From Rhodospirillaceae bacterium (GTDB lineage Bacteria > Pseudomonadota > Alphaproteobacteria > UBA8366): DNA of 39,980 bases. Under the pieces are notes generated by a model. The model was not told where the DNA came from and did not search any database. It saw only the letters and a list, made by a program, of their open reading frames with translations. The DNA lies in assembly GCA_002716125.1 (NCBI GenBank), contig PAZH01000054.1, positions 1 to 39,980 on the forward strand, in the 5' to 3' direction. The position numbers and the translations under genes are program-made. Positions 25,450 through 34,753 of the stretch are shown one piece after another. Each line of letters starts with the position of its first letter. Position 1 is the stretch's first letter.

Positions 25450-26255
25450 CGCGTTACTTCGCGCCACCGTAATCCCAAACCGTGTCTCGGAATGTGATTG
25501 GTCTGGTTGGTCTCGATTTCCAAACTCGTATCGCCGCTTTTCAGGTCCAAGCCGCTCCAAGTCGTACTCTTGTTCATGAGGGCGCGTCGTTCCGACAACT
25601 CGGCCCGATAGCGCGCGCGGAGCGGCTCGGGAATATGCGCGGTAAGCGCATCGATCACGCGGGTTCGGGCCGCGTCATTGTCCACGGCCGCCCGCGCATC
25701 TGCGACGAGAGGTCCAAGTAATTCCGGCGGTGCGCCCGACCGGTCCGTCTTTTCCGGGTTCGAGGCCAACATGACCGGCACGCCCGAGACGAGTTGGTCG
25801 TCGCGATATGTCATGCTGATCGATAGGTGATGTCCTTCGAAGCGATATGCCCAAGGGCCGTTGCCGGGGTCGCCGAAAATCGCAAGATAATAGAGTTTTG
25901 GATCACGGTAGTCGGGATTATCGGTGATCTCGCCAAGGATTGCTTCACGTTGGCGAATAAGCTCAACCATCCGAAACCCCTCGACACTTAGTGTCTGCTG
26001 TAGGAAGCGGGTCGCGGCCAGCCAGGTTTCCGTGTCCATGGCTTTGAGCGAGAGGTCACCGCGCCGGCCCGGCGTGAAGCGAATGGCCATTCGATCGGAT
26101 GAGCCGAAACTTGCAAGCGCTGCCTGGGACTCGTCCTCCGACAAGGTTTCTATGAAAGCCTTTGCCAAACTTGTCGGCGACTCGGCTCTCGCCACCGTCG
26201 CGCCTAATGAAAGGATAACAACGGCCAAGACGCCGATGACGCGGCCGGGAGCCAC
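25446..26255 (-). CDS. Short secreted DUF3500-family protein
   Basis: About 269 residues. RDPKLYYLAIFGDPG followed by WAYRFEGHHLSISMTY is the signature of DUF3500, a poorly characterised family. Typical members are longer, so this is a short version. I choose GTG 26,255 because AAGG lies about eight bases upstream and the protein then opens with a good Sec signal peptide (APGRVIGVLAVVILSLGATVARA before ES); the frame remains open to 26,396 but that extension is Arg-rich and signal-blocking. Likely periplasmic; function unknown. Confidence 0.72.
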   Translation of the reverse strand: MAPGRVIGVLAVVILSLGATVARAESPTSLAKAFIETLSEDESQAALASFGSSDRMAIRFTPGRRGDLSLKAMDTETWLAATRFLQQTLSVEGFRMVELIRQREAILGEITDNPDYRDPKLYYLAIFGDPGNGPWAYRFEGHHLSISMTYRDDQLVSGVPVMLASNPEKTDRSGAPPELLGPLVADARAAVDNDAARTRVIDALTAHIPEPLRARYRAELSERRALMNKSTTWSGLDLKSGDTSLEIETNQTNHIPRHGLGLRWREVTR

Positions 26256-26408
26256 GGTATTTGCCTTTGTACAAAAGCGGTTCCGCCGCGAACCAATTTG
26301 CGATCGGTGAGGATTACGCATTCTGCAAAGTGCGCGCATGAAATCGCGGCGGTCGGCGTCCCGATACATTCCGATCGATCGGGACGCCTCAGCCATTCTT
26401 TTAGACGA

Positions 26409-28655
26409 TTATTCGTCCAGCGCCGCCAAGACTTTGGGCGGTGACATCGGCAATTCGTAAAGACGTTTGCCGGTGGCATTGTGGATGGCGTTGGCAATCG
26501 CCGCCAGAGCCGGCACCAGCGGAATTTCACCGACGCCCTTCACGCCATAAGGATGTGCCGGATTGGGGTTTTCCACCATCACCGCATCGATTGTCGGCAG
26601 GTCGGAGGCGACCGGGATGCGATAGTCGAGGAAGCCGGCATTATCCAACCGACCGTTCTTGTCGTAGATGTATTCCTCGTTCAACGCCCAGCCGACGCCT
26701 TGCGCCACGCCGCCCTGGATTTGACCTTCCACATAGGAAGGATGGATCGCCCGGCCGACATCTTGGCTCGCGGTAAAGCGCAGGATTTTGACATGACCTG
26801 TGTCAGGGTCGACCTCGACATCGACCATATGCGCACCGACCGCGCCCATGTGACCGCCGGTATTCTTCGACACGGTTGCCATGATCGGGCCGCCAGTCGA
26901 CAAGGCTTTCGCTGCCAGCTCCTGCAGCGTCAACGGATCGAACTCGCCCGCATTCTGCCCCGCCGGATGCGCGGCACCATCGGACCATTCAACGGCCTCG
27001 ACATCGATGCCCCAGATACTGGCCGCCCGGCCTTTCAAGGTTTCGATGACCTGGTCGGTCGCCTCGTCGACGACGATACCCGAAGCGAAGGTCACGCGGC
27101 TACCGCCAGTGACGGCGCTAATACCGACATTATTGGTATCGCCGATCTGGGCGCTCACATTGCGGTAATCGATGCCGAGCTTCTCGGCCACGATGTTGAC
27201 CATCGATGCACGGCTACCACCGATATCCGGGTGCCCGGTGACGACCAACGCCGAGCCATCTTCGTTGATGTTGAGTTGGGCACTCGATTCGCCACCCGCG
27301 TTGCCCCAATAGCCAATGGCTACGCCGCGGCCTTGGTTCGGTCCGAGTTCCGCTTTCGCATTCGGGTGATTGCGGACCGAGTCGATAATTTCCTGGATCG
27401 CGGCCTCGCCGATCTTCGCACCGTAAATCGTCGGTTTGTCGGCGGCGAGCGCATTTTTCAAACGCAACTCCCACGGGTCCATGCCGAGTTCTGTCGCGAT
27501 TTCGTCCAGGATGGCTTCAAAAACATAATTTCCTTGCGGTGCGCCAGGCGCCCGATAGGCCGTGACATTCGGGCGGTTGGAGACAACATCCAGGCCCTTT
27601 AAATCAGCGTTCGGAATGTCGTAGCAAGAAAACGAGAAGTGACAAGCCCGTCCGACCGGCGATCCGGGATAGCAGCCAGCCTGGAAGTTATAGGCGCCTG
27701 AGACCGCCGTCAGTTTGCCGTCCTTGGTCACGCCGACCTTGAGCGACGCGGACATACCGGCCGCGGGGCCCGTGCTTTGGAACACTTCTTCGCGGCTGTT
27801 CTGCATTTTGACCGGCCGGCCGCATTTCTTCGACAGGATCATCGCGACCGGTTCGAGATAAATGATGGTCTTGCCGCCGAAACCGCCGCCGATCTCTGCC
27901 GGTATGGCCTTGATGTCGCCTGTCGCAAGACCGGCAATTATCGCGGTCATGCTGCGGACCATGAACTGGCCTTGGCTGCTGCTCCAGATAACGGACTGGG
28001 CGTCGGGCTTATAGCTGACCACGCAAGCCTGCGGCTCGATATAGCCTTGATGCACCGCTTCGGACTTAAAGTCGCGCTCGACGATCAGATCCGCCTCGGC
28101 GAAGCCTTTTTCGACGTCGCCCGTTTTGACCGTCATGATGTTGGAAATATTTGTCGGACCGTCGACGCCGTCGGTTGCGATCCAATCGTGCAGAATCGGT
28201 GCATCCGAGGCCATGGCCTCGTCGACATCGATGACATGCGGCAGCACGTCATAGTCGACCTTGATCAACTTCACAGCCGCGGCAGCAATGCTGGCGGATG
28301 TGGCCGCGACTGCTGCTACGGGATGGCCCGTGTAGAGAATCTTTTCGCGCGCCATACAGCCTCGCGAAATCCAGCGAATGTCGTTGGGGCCGCTTGGCAG
28401 CGGTTCATCCAAAGGCAAGAGCGGCAGGTCGTCGCCGATCATCACTGCCAGGACGCCTTTTAACTTCTCGGCCTCGGAGGTATCGATACTCTTAATCACC
28501 GCGTGGGCATGTGGGCTCCGCAGCACCTTGCCATAGACCATGCCTGGCATGGCGAAGTCCGCCGCGTATTGCGCGGAGCCGGTGACTTTTTCAATGCCGT
28601 CGGGACGCAGGGTGCGCTGGCCGATCCATTTGTTATCAAGCGAGACATCGTTCAT
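26409..28655 (-). CDS. Xanthine dehydrogenase-family molybdenum-binding (large) subunit
   Basis: 748 residues, full length for the large subunit of molybdenum hydroxylases. Domain a/b hammerhead at the N-terminus (GIEKVTGSAQYAADF), the Moco motif GGGFGGK at 256-262, AYRAPGAPQG in the middle, and the catalytic Glu E710 in GVKGVGE. It hydroxylates an aromatic heterocycle, aldehyde or CoA thioester next to the metal. No 2Fe-2S small subunit or FAD medium subunit is encoded on either side, which is unusual. AGGAA seven bases upstream supports ATG 28,655. Partner subunits must come from elsewhere or electron transfer is unconventional. Confidence 0.92.
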   Translation of the reverse strand: MNDVSLDNKWIGQRTLRPDGIEKVTGSAQYAADFAMPGMVYGKVLRSPHAHAVIKSIDTSEAEKLKGVLAVMIGDDLPLLPLDEPLPSGPNDIRWISRGCMAREKILYTGHPVAAVAATSASIAAAAVKLIKVDYDVLPHVIDVDEAMASDAPILHDWIATDGVDGPTNISNIMTVKTGDVEKGFAEADLIVERDFKSEAVHQGYIEPQACVVSYKPDAQSVIWSSSQGQFMVRSMTAIIAGLATGDIKAIPAEIGGGFGGKTIIYLEPVAMILSKKCGRPVKMQNSREEVFQSTGPAAGMSASLKVGVTKDGKLTAVSGAYNFQAGCYPGSPVGRACHFSFSCYDIPNADLKGLDVVSNRPNVTAYRAPGAPQGNYVFEAILDEIATELGMDPWELRLKNALAADKPTIYGAKIGEAAIQEIIDSVRNHPNAKAELGPNQGRGVAIGYWGNAGGESSAQLNINEDGSALVVTGHPDIGGSRASMVNIVAEKLGIDYRNVSAQIGDTNNVGISAVTGGSRVTFASGIVVDEATDQVIETLKGRAASIWGIDVEAVEWSDGAAHPAGQNAGEFDPLTLQELAAKALSTGGPIMATVSKNTGGHMGAVGAHMVDVEVDPDTGHVKILRFTASQDVGRAIHPSYVEGQIQGGVAQGVGWALNEEYIYDKNGRLDNAGFLDYRIPVASDLPTIDAVMVENPNPAHPYGVKGVGEIPLVPALAAIANAIHNATGKRLYELPMSPPKVLAALDE

Positions 28656-28775
28656 TTCTATCGTTCCTTGTCCTCAACGGTGACAGATTTGGCGCCAAAA
28701 TACATCGGCGGCCCTCTTACCTAATTTTGCCAATTTCACCAAGGGAGTACCAGTTATTTCAATGACCGGGACCCT

Positions 28776-29465
28776 TCAAGGGCACGATCGCACAAGTTCG
28801 ATCGCCTCGTCCGCCGTTAGCACATCGCCAAACTGCTGTATGAACGTCTCTAGGGTCGCGCGGTGCTCTTCTTCCGAGAGGGCGGCTGTCCCGTCCGAGA
28901 TCATAACTGTGTTGTAGTCCAGCATCATCGCGTCGCGCGCGGTCGCTTCGCAGCAGACATTGGTCTTGGTGCCCGTGACGAGCAGGTTGCGGATGCCGCT
29001 TTCGTCGAGCGTTTCTTTTAGGTCGGAAGATCCTTGAATCAGCGCGCTGTATCGGTTCTTGAATAGGGATACGTCGCCCGGGCCGGGTGTCAGTTCGTGC
29101 CACAACAAGGTGTCGGGACTACCGGGTTTAAGGCTCGCCAGGGTCTTTGCCCGGACATCGTCTGCGACGAAGTAGTCAAAGAACCCGTTCCAATCGCTAC
29201 AGCCCGCCGTCTGCGAGTTTGCATGGGTGACCCAACAGATTAGGGCACCCCGCGGCCGCAGGACATCTGCGAGCCGTTGGATATTGGCGACAATTCCGCG
29301 CGACGCCGGCACTTCCGCGGGCGATCCGGGTGCGACGAAGGTCGGCTGCATGTCGATCACGACCAGCGCCGTCTCGTTGGGCTCGAAGCGGTCGAAAAGA
29401 TGCAGGCGGCCGCGGCGGTCAAGGACGCGGTCGATGATCTCCTGGCGGATCTGGGCAGTATGCAT
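28776..29465 (-). CDS. Isochorismatase-like cysteine hydrolase
   Basis: 229 residues with the whole catalytic triad of the family: D38 (VVIDMQ), K136 (LFKNRYSA) and C171 (TNVCCEATARDA). Close to the ureidoacrylate/N-carbamoylsarcosine-type amidohydrolases, which hydrolyse an amide in pyrimidine, creatinine or nicotinate breakdown. Located between a lone Mo-hydroxylase gene and the GST gene, so a heterocycle pathway (hydroxylation, then amide hydrolysis) is possible but unproven. The start is set by ATG 29,465; the ribosome site is weak. Confidence 0.9.
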   Translation of the reverse strand: MHTAQIRQEIIDRVLDRRGRLHLFDRFEPNETALVVIDMQPTFVAPGSPAEVPASRGIVANIQRLADVLRPRGALICWVTHANSQTAGCSDWNGFFDYFVADDVRAKTLASLKPGSPDTLLWHELTPGPGDVSLFKNRYSALIQGSSDLKETLDESGIRNLLVTGTKTNVCCEATARDAMMLDYNTVMISDGTAALSEEEHRATLETFIQQFGDVLTADEAIELVRSCP

Positions 29466-29622
29466 AGTGCCGGTAAATTACGGTATTTGCCGGGCCCGTG
29501 TATAGCATGGCGCGCTGCCGGGGCACTCAAAGATAGGGGACGGCCCTGTCGTTCGAGCGAATTCGAGACAGGTTATCCCTCAACTAAACTGAAATAACGT
29601 TTGCGATGGGAGAGCTTCAATT

Positions 29623-30255
29623 ATGTTGAAAATCTATCATTCCCCGGGAACGCGCGGTTTCCGCGTCATTTGGGCTTGCGAGGAGCTGGGCGTGCCGTAC
29701 GAAGTCGAGCCGGTGGACTTCTCTGCCGAAAATCGCGCGCGTCCCGAATGGCGGGCGATGAATCCGGTCGGCAAAGTGCCTGTGATGACCGACGGCGACA
29801 TGAAGATGTTCGAGTCCTGCGCCATGATGCAGTACGTCTTGGACCGCTATGGCGACGGTAAGCTGCAGCCGGCGAAGGACGACCCGACCTATGCGCATTA
29901 CTTGCAATGGTGTTGGTTCGCAGAGGCGACCTTTGCGCGCCCGCTTGGCGAAATCGTCAATCATCGGCGGGAGTTCAAGCCGGAACTCGACGATGTTGTT
30001 GCCGAGATGAAAAGCCGAGCGACCGCTGCCGTCCATGCGATCGACGCCGCCGTCGCGGATCGGTCCTATCTCTTGGGCGACACAATGAGTGCCGCCGATC
30101 TAAGCATCTGTTACGCCATGCGGGGCTATCGCCGGATGGTCACGGAGGATCTTCCGGGGCACGTACAGGGCCTGTTCGACCGGGTCACGGCGCTCCCGTC
30201 CTACGAGCGGACGGTCGCAGCGGAAGCGGCGACCGCAGAGCGGTTAAAGGCCTGA
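29623..30255 (+). CDS. Glutathione S-transferase family protein
   Basis: 210 residues. The N-terminal thioredoxin-like domain has YHSPGTRGFRVIWACEELG with a candidate catalytic Ser at position 7, NPVGKVPVM before the cis-Pro and the FESCAMMQYV glutathione-binding Glu-Ser. The C-terminal helical domain ends with LGDTMSAADLSICYAM. It conjugates or isomerises small electrophiles with glutathione. It is divergent from the isochorismatase-like gene and followed by a terminator-like hairpin at 30,333-30,398. No substrate assigned. Confidence 0.9.
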   Translation: MLKIYHSPGTRGFRVIWACEELGVPYEVEPVDFSAENRARPEWRAMNPVGKVPVMTDGDMKMFESCAMMQYVLDRYGDGKLQPAKDDPTYAHYLQWCWFAEATFARPLGEIVNHRREFKPELDDVVAEMKSRATAAVHAIDAAVADRSYLLGDTMSAADLSICYAMRGYRRMVTEDLPGHVQGLFDRVTALPSYERTVAAEAATAERLKA

Positions 30256-30332
30256 GACCTGCCCCAAGCGCGCTCGCGGTATTTTTTTTGAGCGACAGTG
30301 ATCCGATTGCAATGCGGACGCGTACCAAAGTC

Positions 30333-30398
30333 AGAGAGCGTCGATAATCGCCGCACTTCCCCTCCCCTCCCCATGGACGGCGGGCGCTCTCTTTTTTT
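30333..30398 (+). terminator. Probable terminator after the GST gene
   Basis: AGAGAGCG at 30333-30340 pairs with CGCTCTCT at 30385-30392; an inner CGCCG/CGGCG pair extends it, and a T-run follows directly. The inner loop is long, so it is less canonical than the cold-shock terminator. Confidence 0.5.
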
Positions 30399-30421
30399 CC
30401 TCCGACGACGGTCCCGTTGGC

Positions 30422-30730
30422 ATGCGAGATATCCAGTTCGATCCGGTCGAATACGCCAAAACCGCGCTTGTACCGCTTGCCGACGAACTCATCGCTTGCG
30501 CGGATGCGGCGGGGTCGGCGGAGCAGCAGTTGTATTTTGGTAAAATCAGGGCGGGGTTGGCATCGGCGGCCAATGCGGGCGATCTTATCGAAGTGTTCTT
30601 CAACCTCTCTGCCGCGAATTTTATGGGCTTCGACTACACGCCGGAAACGGCATTGGTATTGGACCGGCTCTTGGAGAAGTCGGAACTGCTGGCCGAAGCG
30701 CAAGGCGCTCCCGAAACCGGTCTCCACTAA
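30422..30730 (+). CDS. Conserved-looking protein of unknown function
   Basis: 102 residues, not recognised. It is mostly helical, acidic and without cysteine-rich or membrane segments: VEYAKTALVPLADELIACADAAGSAEQQ, then LIEVFFNLSAANFMGFDYTPETALVLDRLLEKSELLAEAQ. Regular helices and host-like base composition support a real gene. The ribosome site is weak. It is the last host-type gene before the recombinase remnant at 30,772 and marks the left edge of the island. Confidence 0.6.
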   Translation: MRDIQFDPVEYAKTALVPLADELIACADAAGSAEQQLYFGKIRAGLASAANAGDLIEVFFNLSAANFMGFDYTPETALVLDRLLEKSELLAEAQGAPETGLH

Positions 30731-30771
30731 CGGGCAAGCGCCCGCATGTTGCGGCCGTCGATACCCTTAAT

Positions 30772-31074
30772 GTGAAGGACGCGTATCTGAAAATCTTAAA
30801 CCTAGACTTCGACACTAGTACCCCGACTGGCAAGCTGATGTTGACCATGTTGGGTGGCGTTGCAGAGTTCGAGCGCGAGATTATGCTTGAGCGCCAGCGG
30901 GAAGGTATCGCAAAGGCGAAAGCTGAAGGGAAGTACAAAGGCCGGCAACCAACAGCGCGGGCGAGATCAGATGAAGTCCTGGCGTTGAAGGAACAAGGGG
31001 CGGGCCCATCAAAGATCGCTAGAGAAATAGGAATTAGCCGAAGCTCAGTGTATCGGATACTCCGTCAAACTTAA
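30772..31074 (+). pseudogene. Truncated serine recombinase (resolvase/invertase C-terminal part)
   Basis: About 100 residues equivalent to the end of the resolvase catalytic domain and its DNA-binding domain: TSTPTGKLMLTMLGGVAEFERE-type helix E (FEREIMLERQREGIAKAKAEGKYKGR), followed by a helix-turn-helix, GPSKIAREIGISRSSVYRIL. The catalytic Ser and the first ~100 residues are absent. The frame is open upstream into 30,721 but does not read as the missing catalytic core. It is therefore a remnant, likely left by insertion or decay of a mobile element. It could still bind DNA. It stands at the change from host-like sequence to the island. Confidence 0.82.
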
Positions 31075-31202
31075 TTCTCAATAAGCGGCACTCCATTTAC
31101 ATTTAGAGTGTCTTCAGCCCTTCAAGCATCCCGCAGATCAGAAAAGGTTACTGCGGCAGTGCAGCCAAAAGATGACTTTTTTTTGTAAAGTCAGGCGCAG
31201 CT

Positions 31203-34200
31203 TCAAGAAGCCATCATCGGTTTCGTTTCTGTTAAGTGCACCACATGAACTGATGTGCCCAAGGCCTCTTGAGCAATATCGACCAAGTGCTGATGGTGCG
31301 TAAAAAAGAGGACCTGAGTACTTTCCGCTAGTTGACCCAACAACCTAAAACCGGCCATAGCCCTGTCGTTATCAAAGTTTACGAAAAGGTCATCCGCGAC
31401 AAACGGTAGCGCATCGGCTCTCCCCAGATAGTCTTCGATGGAGGCAACACGCAGTGATAGGTAGAGTTGATCAGCAGTGCCTGTGCTCATACCAGATACC
31501 GGTACAACGGCCTCGCCCGGCCGCACTCCCGTAAGGTGGGCCTTGTCCTGGTCATCGAAGTCCACACGCAAGCTGGAAAACGAACCACTTGTCAAAATCT
31601 GAAACAGCTGACCAGCGCGCTTGAGCAGTGGCCCCTGCTTTTCTCGACGGTAGCGATCGATGGCCCATTGAAGAAGTATGGAGGAAGTTTTCACCCGCAC
31701 GTATCGTTCAGCCACTTCGCCCATTTCTGTCAATGCTTCTTCTTTTATTGCGGCCGCCTGTGCCGCCGCGGCACCACCGCCAATCGCCTGAAATGCCTGC
31801 CGCGCTTGTGACCGAACATCTGCCGCCTCGACCTGCTGCCCCCTCAGATCGTCTAATTCAGCTTGAAGCGACTCTTCCTGTGCCGTCACTTCATCAATGA
31901 CCAAGCCTTCGCACTCGCCTTCAAGCTCTTCAACGGAATTGCCGTCTCCGTCCTGCTGAAGCTTATCTATGATCTCCTGTCGTTCGGTTTGAAGCGCCCG
32001 CTGATTGTCCGATAGTTCAATCGCAGCTTTCAGCTTGTCGTTATCATCAACATCGGCTGTCTGCTTTAGATGCGAGATGGAAGACGCTAGCTCCCGCTGC
32101 TGGCCTCTTAGGGTTTCTATCTGCTCTTTCAGCACTTCAATATTCTCGTGTTGCTTCTCGCGCAGGCCCTGAACACGCTCGGCCTCTTTTAGCCGCGTCT
32201 CAAGCGTGGCCATGGCATCATCGGCAGCTGCATCTGTGAGATCCGGCGCCACAATGTCAACCAAACCGTCGACGACCTTCTCGAAGTCGGCGACGTCCCG
32301 ATGAATCTTCTCGATACGGTCGTGCTGGAGTGAATTAATCCGACCGGCTGTTTCCCGCATTTGGTCGATAATAATAATTTGTGCATCAACGGCCTCCGCA
32401 GCAGTGGAGGCGGCAAGCCCAAGGCCTTCAAGAGCGGCAACCCATTTTTCTTGCCATTCACCCAGCGCCCTCTTTGCTGTTTCCAAGCCACGCTGCCGAC
32501 GTGTCACTAGTTTGTTTGCTTCGTCGAGACCCTTTTCCAGCTGGCACTTTCTATCGGCCTCAGCCTCGTGAACACGCAGCTCTTTCTCCGCCCTTTCAAC
32601 GATAGTCATTAGACTGTCTTTTTCCAGCGAACCAGCATCAACACGAATTGCCGCTAGTTCAGCAAGCAGATTCTGCCTCGCCGCCTGGTCTTCGCCTAGG
32701 GCGCTTTTCAGCGAGCCCTCAGCTTCTTCCCTCGCCTCGATGGCCTCAACTACCTCGTCGCGGTCATCAAGCCATTTCAACATGGTATCGGCCTCTTTCG
32801 GCTCAAACGGCGCCCCCGCCCAAAGCTTTACCCAATCGGCTTCCAGCTTTTGGCCTTCCTCAACTAGCGTTCTCTCACGGCCGTTCACCTGCTCGAGAAG
32901 CGTTTTTTGTTCTCCGATCTTGCGCTTGATCTCGGTAATACGCCCGACCGCTTCCGCATGATCGAACCGTCGATCCGTCAGCTCATCTGTCCTGATGACA
33001 GCGGATTCATAGGCAGTCGTCAGGTTCTCAATTTCGTCCTTGTGTTGTGTCGCCAGGTCCGCCGGGATTGGCTGCCCCTCAATATGCTCTCGCTTCACCA
33101 GCTGCCACACAGCATCGCGATGGCTGCGCGCGTTCCTAAGCTCTTCAGCACTGACCACCTGCTCATCACGTACTACCCTCTCAAGGGATGCAATAGCGCC
33201 GTCTAACTCGTCCCGTACGGATATAGCCTGCTGCTGTGTTTCCTTAAGCTGTTGCTGCCAAGCGTCCTGCGCGTCACGCTGTGACTGTATCTTCGCTCGC
33301 GTCGGCACAGAAATGCTGGTCAGTGCTGCTTCATCTCCAACAGCAGGATCCAGCGCACTAAGCCGACGAGTTACGCGCTTTCTAGAGATTTCCAGTCCTT
33401 GTTCGGCTACTCGCACCCGACCAACAATGTCCCCCTGCTCGCGGTTGACCTTCAGCGCAATAGCCAGCCGCGCCACATCAACAGGCTCTCCGGCCTCGGC
33501 AAGCTTCTCTTTCAACTCTGCATATTGGTCCCTGGATTCGTCGAGCAACAATGTGCTGCCAGCAACATCACTTTCCAGCTCACCTTTCTGATTCAGTAGA
33601 GCGCGCATAACGCTGATCTTTGGCCGCGGCGGAATCCGATCGATTAGAGCACCTGAATCCCCATCACGCCACCCAAGCTCGGCGGCATCGCCCTTCAGCT
33701 GGTTTTCGGCGGCATGAAGCTCGGCTTCGCGCTTGGGCAGGTCGGCCTTTTCACCGCGAATTTCGATACGACGCTCGCATACCTGGCGGATATCTACCGC
33801 CCGCTGAAGGATCGTCTCGTCGTACGTCAACTTTTCCAATTCCTCTTCGGCGCGCTGAAGCTGCTCTCGCAGCGTGTCAATGCTCGTGCCTATCTGTGCC
33901 TCGTTGCGTTCCGCCTCGGCAACCAGAACGGCCGCATCCTCCGGTAGTTCAATTACCCCTCCAATGGCGTTAAGAAGTCCGTCCAGCTCCTGCTTACGCC
34001 GCACATCCCGGAACACTCGCCTTATCCGGCTCAACCGTGTACGGGTCGTTGTCGCTTCGGTAATTGCCTTGTCGATCGTGTCGTAGGTCTCTTCGGCCTC
34101 CTCATAAGTCTTCTTCAACTCCCGCCATTTTGTCGCACTGAGCGTATGCTCGCGAAGCTCCTTACTTGCACTTCCAAGTTTGTCTTCGGCGATAGAGAAT

Positions 34201-34751
34201 TTTCGGTGTTTGGCTCGTCTTCCTGGACTCCATAAGCCATCCGCCTCAGCTGCAAGCTCGTTCAACCGCTCCCGCAACCCTCCTATGCCGGCACCGGCGG
34301 AGAACAACATCTGGCCTACATCGTCCTTGGCCTCTAAAATTTCCCGACCACCGGCTTCGAGTCGCGTGTGATCAAGGCTGAACATACGCTCATAAAAGGT
34401 CCGATCTGACCCGGCCAGGTAGGGACGCAGCACGCTGTCACCTCCGGGGACCGGAGAGCCATCGTGTCCTAGGAGTGTGTCTTTGCTTCCCTTGCGACGT
34501 ACCACTTCCAGAGCGTCGGCGCCATTTTCCAGAACGGCACCGACGCGCATGTTGCTGTAGTCATGAAGGAAACCATAAGACGAGTGGATAGGAATGCCGA
34601 ACAGAAGGTCCTCGACCGCAGACAGCGCCGTTGATTTACCGGCCTCGTTGGGTCCGAAGACAATATGGAAGTCCGACTTGCCGACAGGCAGCTTAAGTGA
34701 CATGTCGGTGAAGTGGCCGTATCGCAGCAGATCAAGGCGTCGTATCCGCAC
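31203..34751 (-). CDS. YhaN-type SMC-like AAA ATPase (SbcC-like)
   Basis: 1182 residues. The N-terminal ABC half has Walker A GPNEAGKST at 33-41. Residues about 200-1050 are a long heptad-rich coiled coil. The C-terminal half has the signature MSTGTADQ near 1088, Walker B LPFVADD at 1115-1121 and the H-loop TQVLFFTHHQ near 1145-1154. This is the YhaN/COG4717 relative of SbcC/Rad50, an ATP-driven clamp on DNA ends that partners with a YhaO-type nuclease. GTG start at 34,751, two bases after the partner's stop, shows an operon. Likely role: processing of broken or foreign DNA. Its place beside a recombinase remnant suggests horizontal transfer. Confidence 0.9.
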   Translation of the reverse strand: MRIRRLDLLRYGHFTDMSLKLPVGKSDFHIVFGPNEAGKSTALSAVEDLLFGIPIHSSYGFLHDYSNMRVGAVLENGADALEVVRRKGSKDTLLGHDGSPVPGGDSVLRPYLAGSDRTFYERMFSLDHTRLEAGGREILEAKDDVGQMLFSAGAGIGGLRERLNELAAEADGLWSPGRRAKHRKFSIAEDKLGSASKELREHTLSATKWRELKKTYEEAEETYDTIDKAITEATTTRTRLSRIRRVFRDVRRKQELDGLLNAIGGVIELPEDAAVLVAEAERNEAQIGTSIDTLREQLQRAEEELEKLTYDETILQRAVDIRQVCERRIEIRGEKADLPKREAELHAAENQLKGDAAELGWRDGDSGALIDRIPPRPKISVMRALLNQKGELESDVAGSTLLLDESRDQYAELKEKLAEAGEPVDVARLAIALKVNREQGDIVGRVRVAEQGLEISRKRVTRRLSALDPAVGDEAALTSISVPTRAKIQSQRDAQDAWQQQLKETQQQAISVRDELDGAIASLERVVRDEQVVSAEELRNARSHRDAVWQLVKREHIEGQPIPADLATQHKDEIENLTTAYESAVIRTDELTDRRFDHAEAVGRITEIKRKIGEQKTLLEQVNGRERTLVEEGQKLEADWVKLWAGAPFEPKEADTMLKWLDDRDEVVEAIEAREEAEGSLKSALGEDQAARQNLLAELAAIRVDAGSLEKDSLMTIVERAEKELRVHEAEADRKCQLEKGLDEANKLVTRRQRGLETAKRALGEWQEKWVAALEGLGLAASTAAEAVDAQIIIIDQMRETAGRINSLQHDRIEKIHRDVADFEKVVDGLVDIVAPDLTDAAADDAMATLETRLKEAERVQGLREKQHENIEVLKEQIETLRGQQRELASSISHLKQTADVDDNDKLKAAIELSDNQRALQTERQEIIDKLQQDGDGNSVEELEGECEGLVIDEVTAQEESLQAELDDLRGQQVEAADVRSQARQAFQAIGGGAAAAQAAAIKEEALTEMGEVAERYVRVKTSSILLQWAIDRYRREKQGPLLKRAGQLFQILTSGSFSSLRVDFDDQDKAHLTGVRPGEAVVPVSGMSTGTADQLYLSLRVASIEDYLGRADALPFVADDLFVNFDNDRAMAGFRLLGQLAESTQVLFFTHHQHLVDIAQEALGTSVHVVHLTETKPMMAS

Positions 34752-34753
34752 GT

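Noticed and set aside
26481..27602. 373-codon plus-strand open frame
   Set aside because: Antisense to the molybdenum hydroxylase; no recognisable motif.
31131..31193. Short inverted repeats (CCGCAG/CTGCGG and TGACTTT/AAAGTCA) downstream of the SbcC-like ATPase
   Set aside because: The second could be a weak terminator for the minus-strand gene, but the stems are short and A+T-rich; too weak to call.
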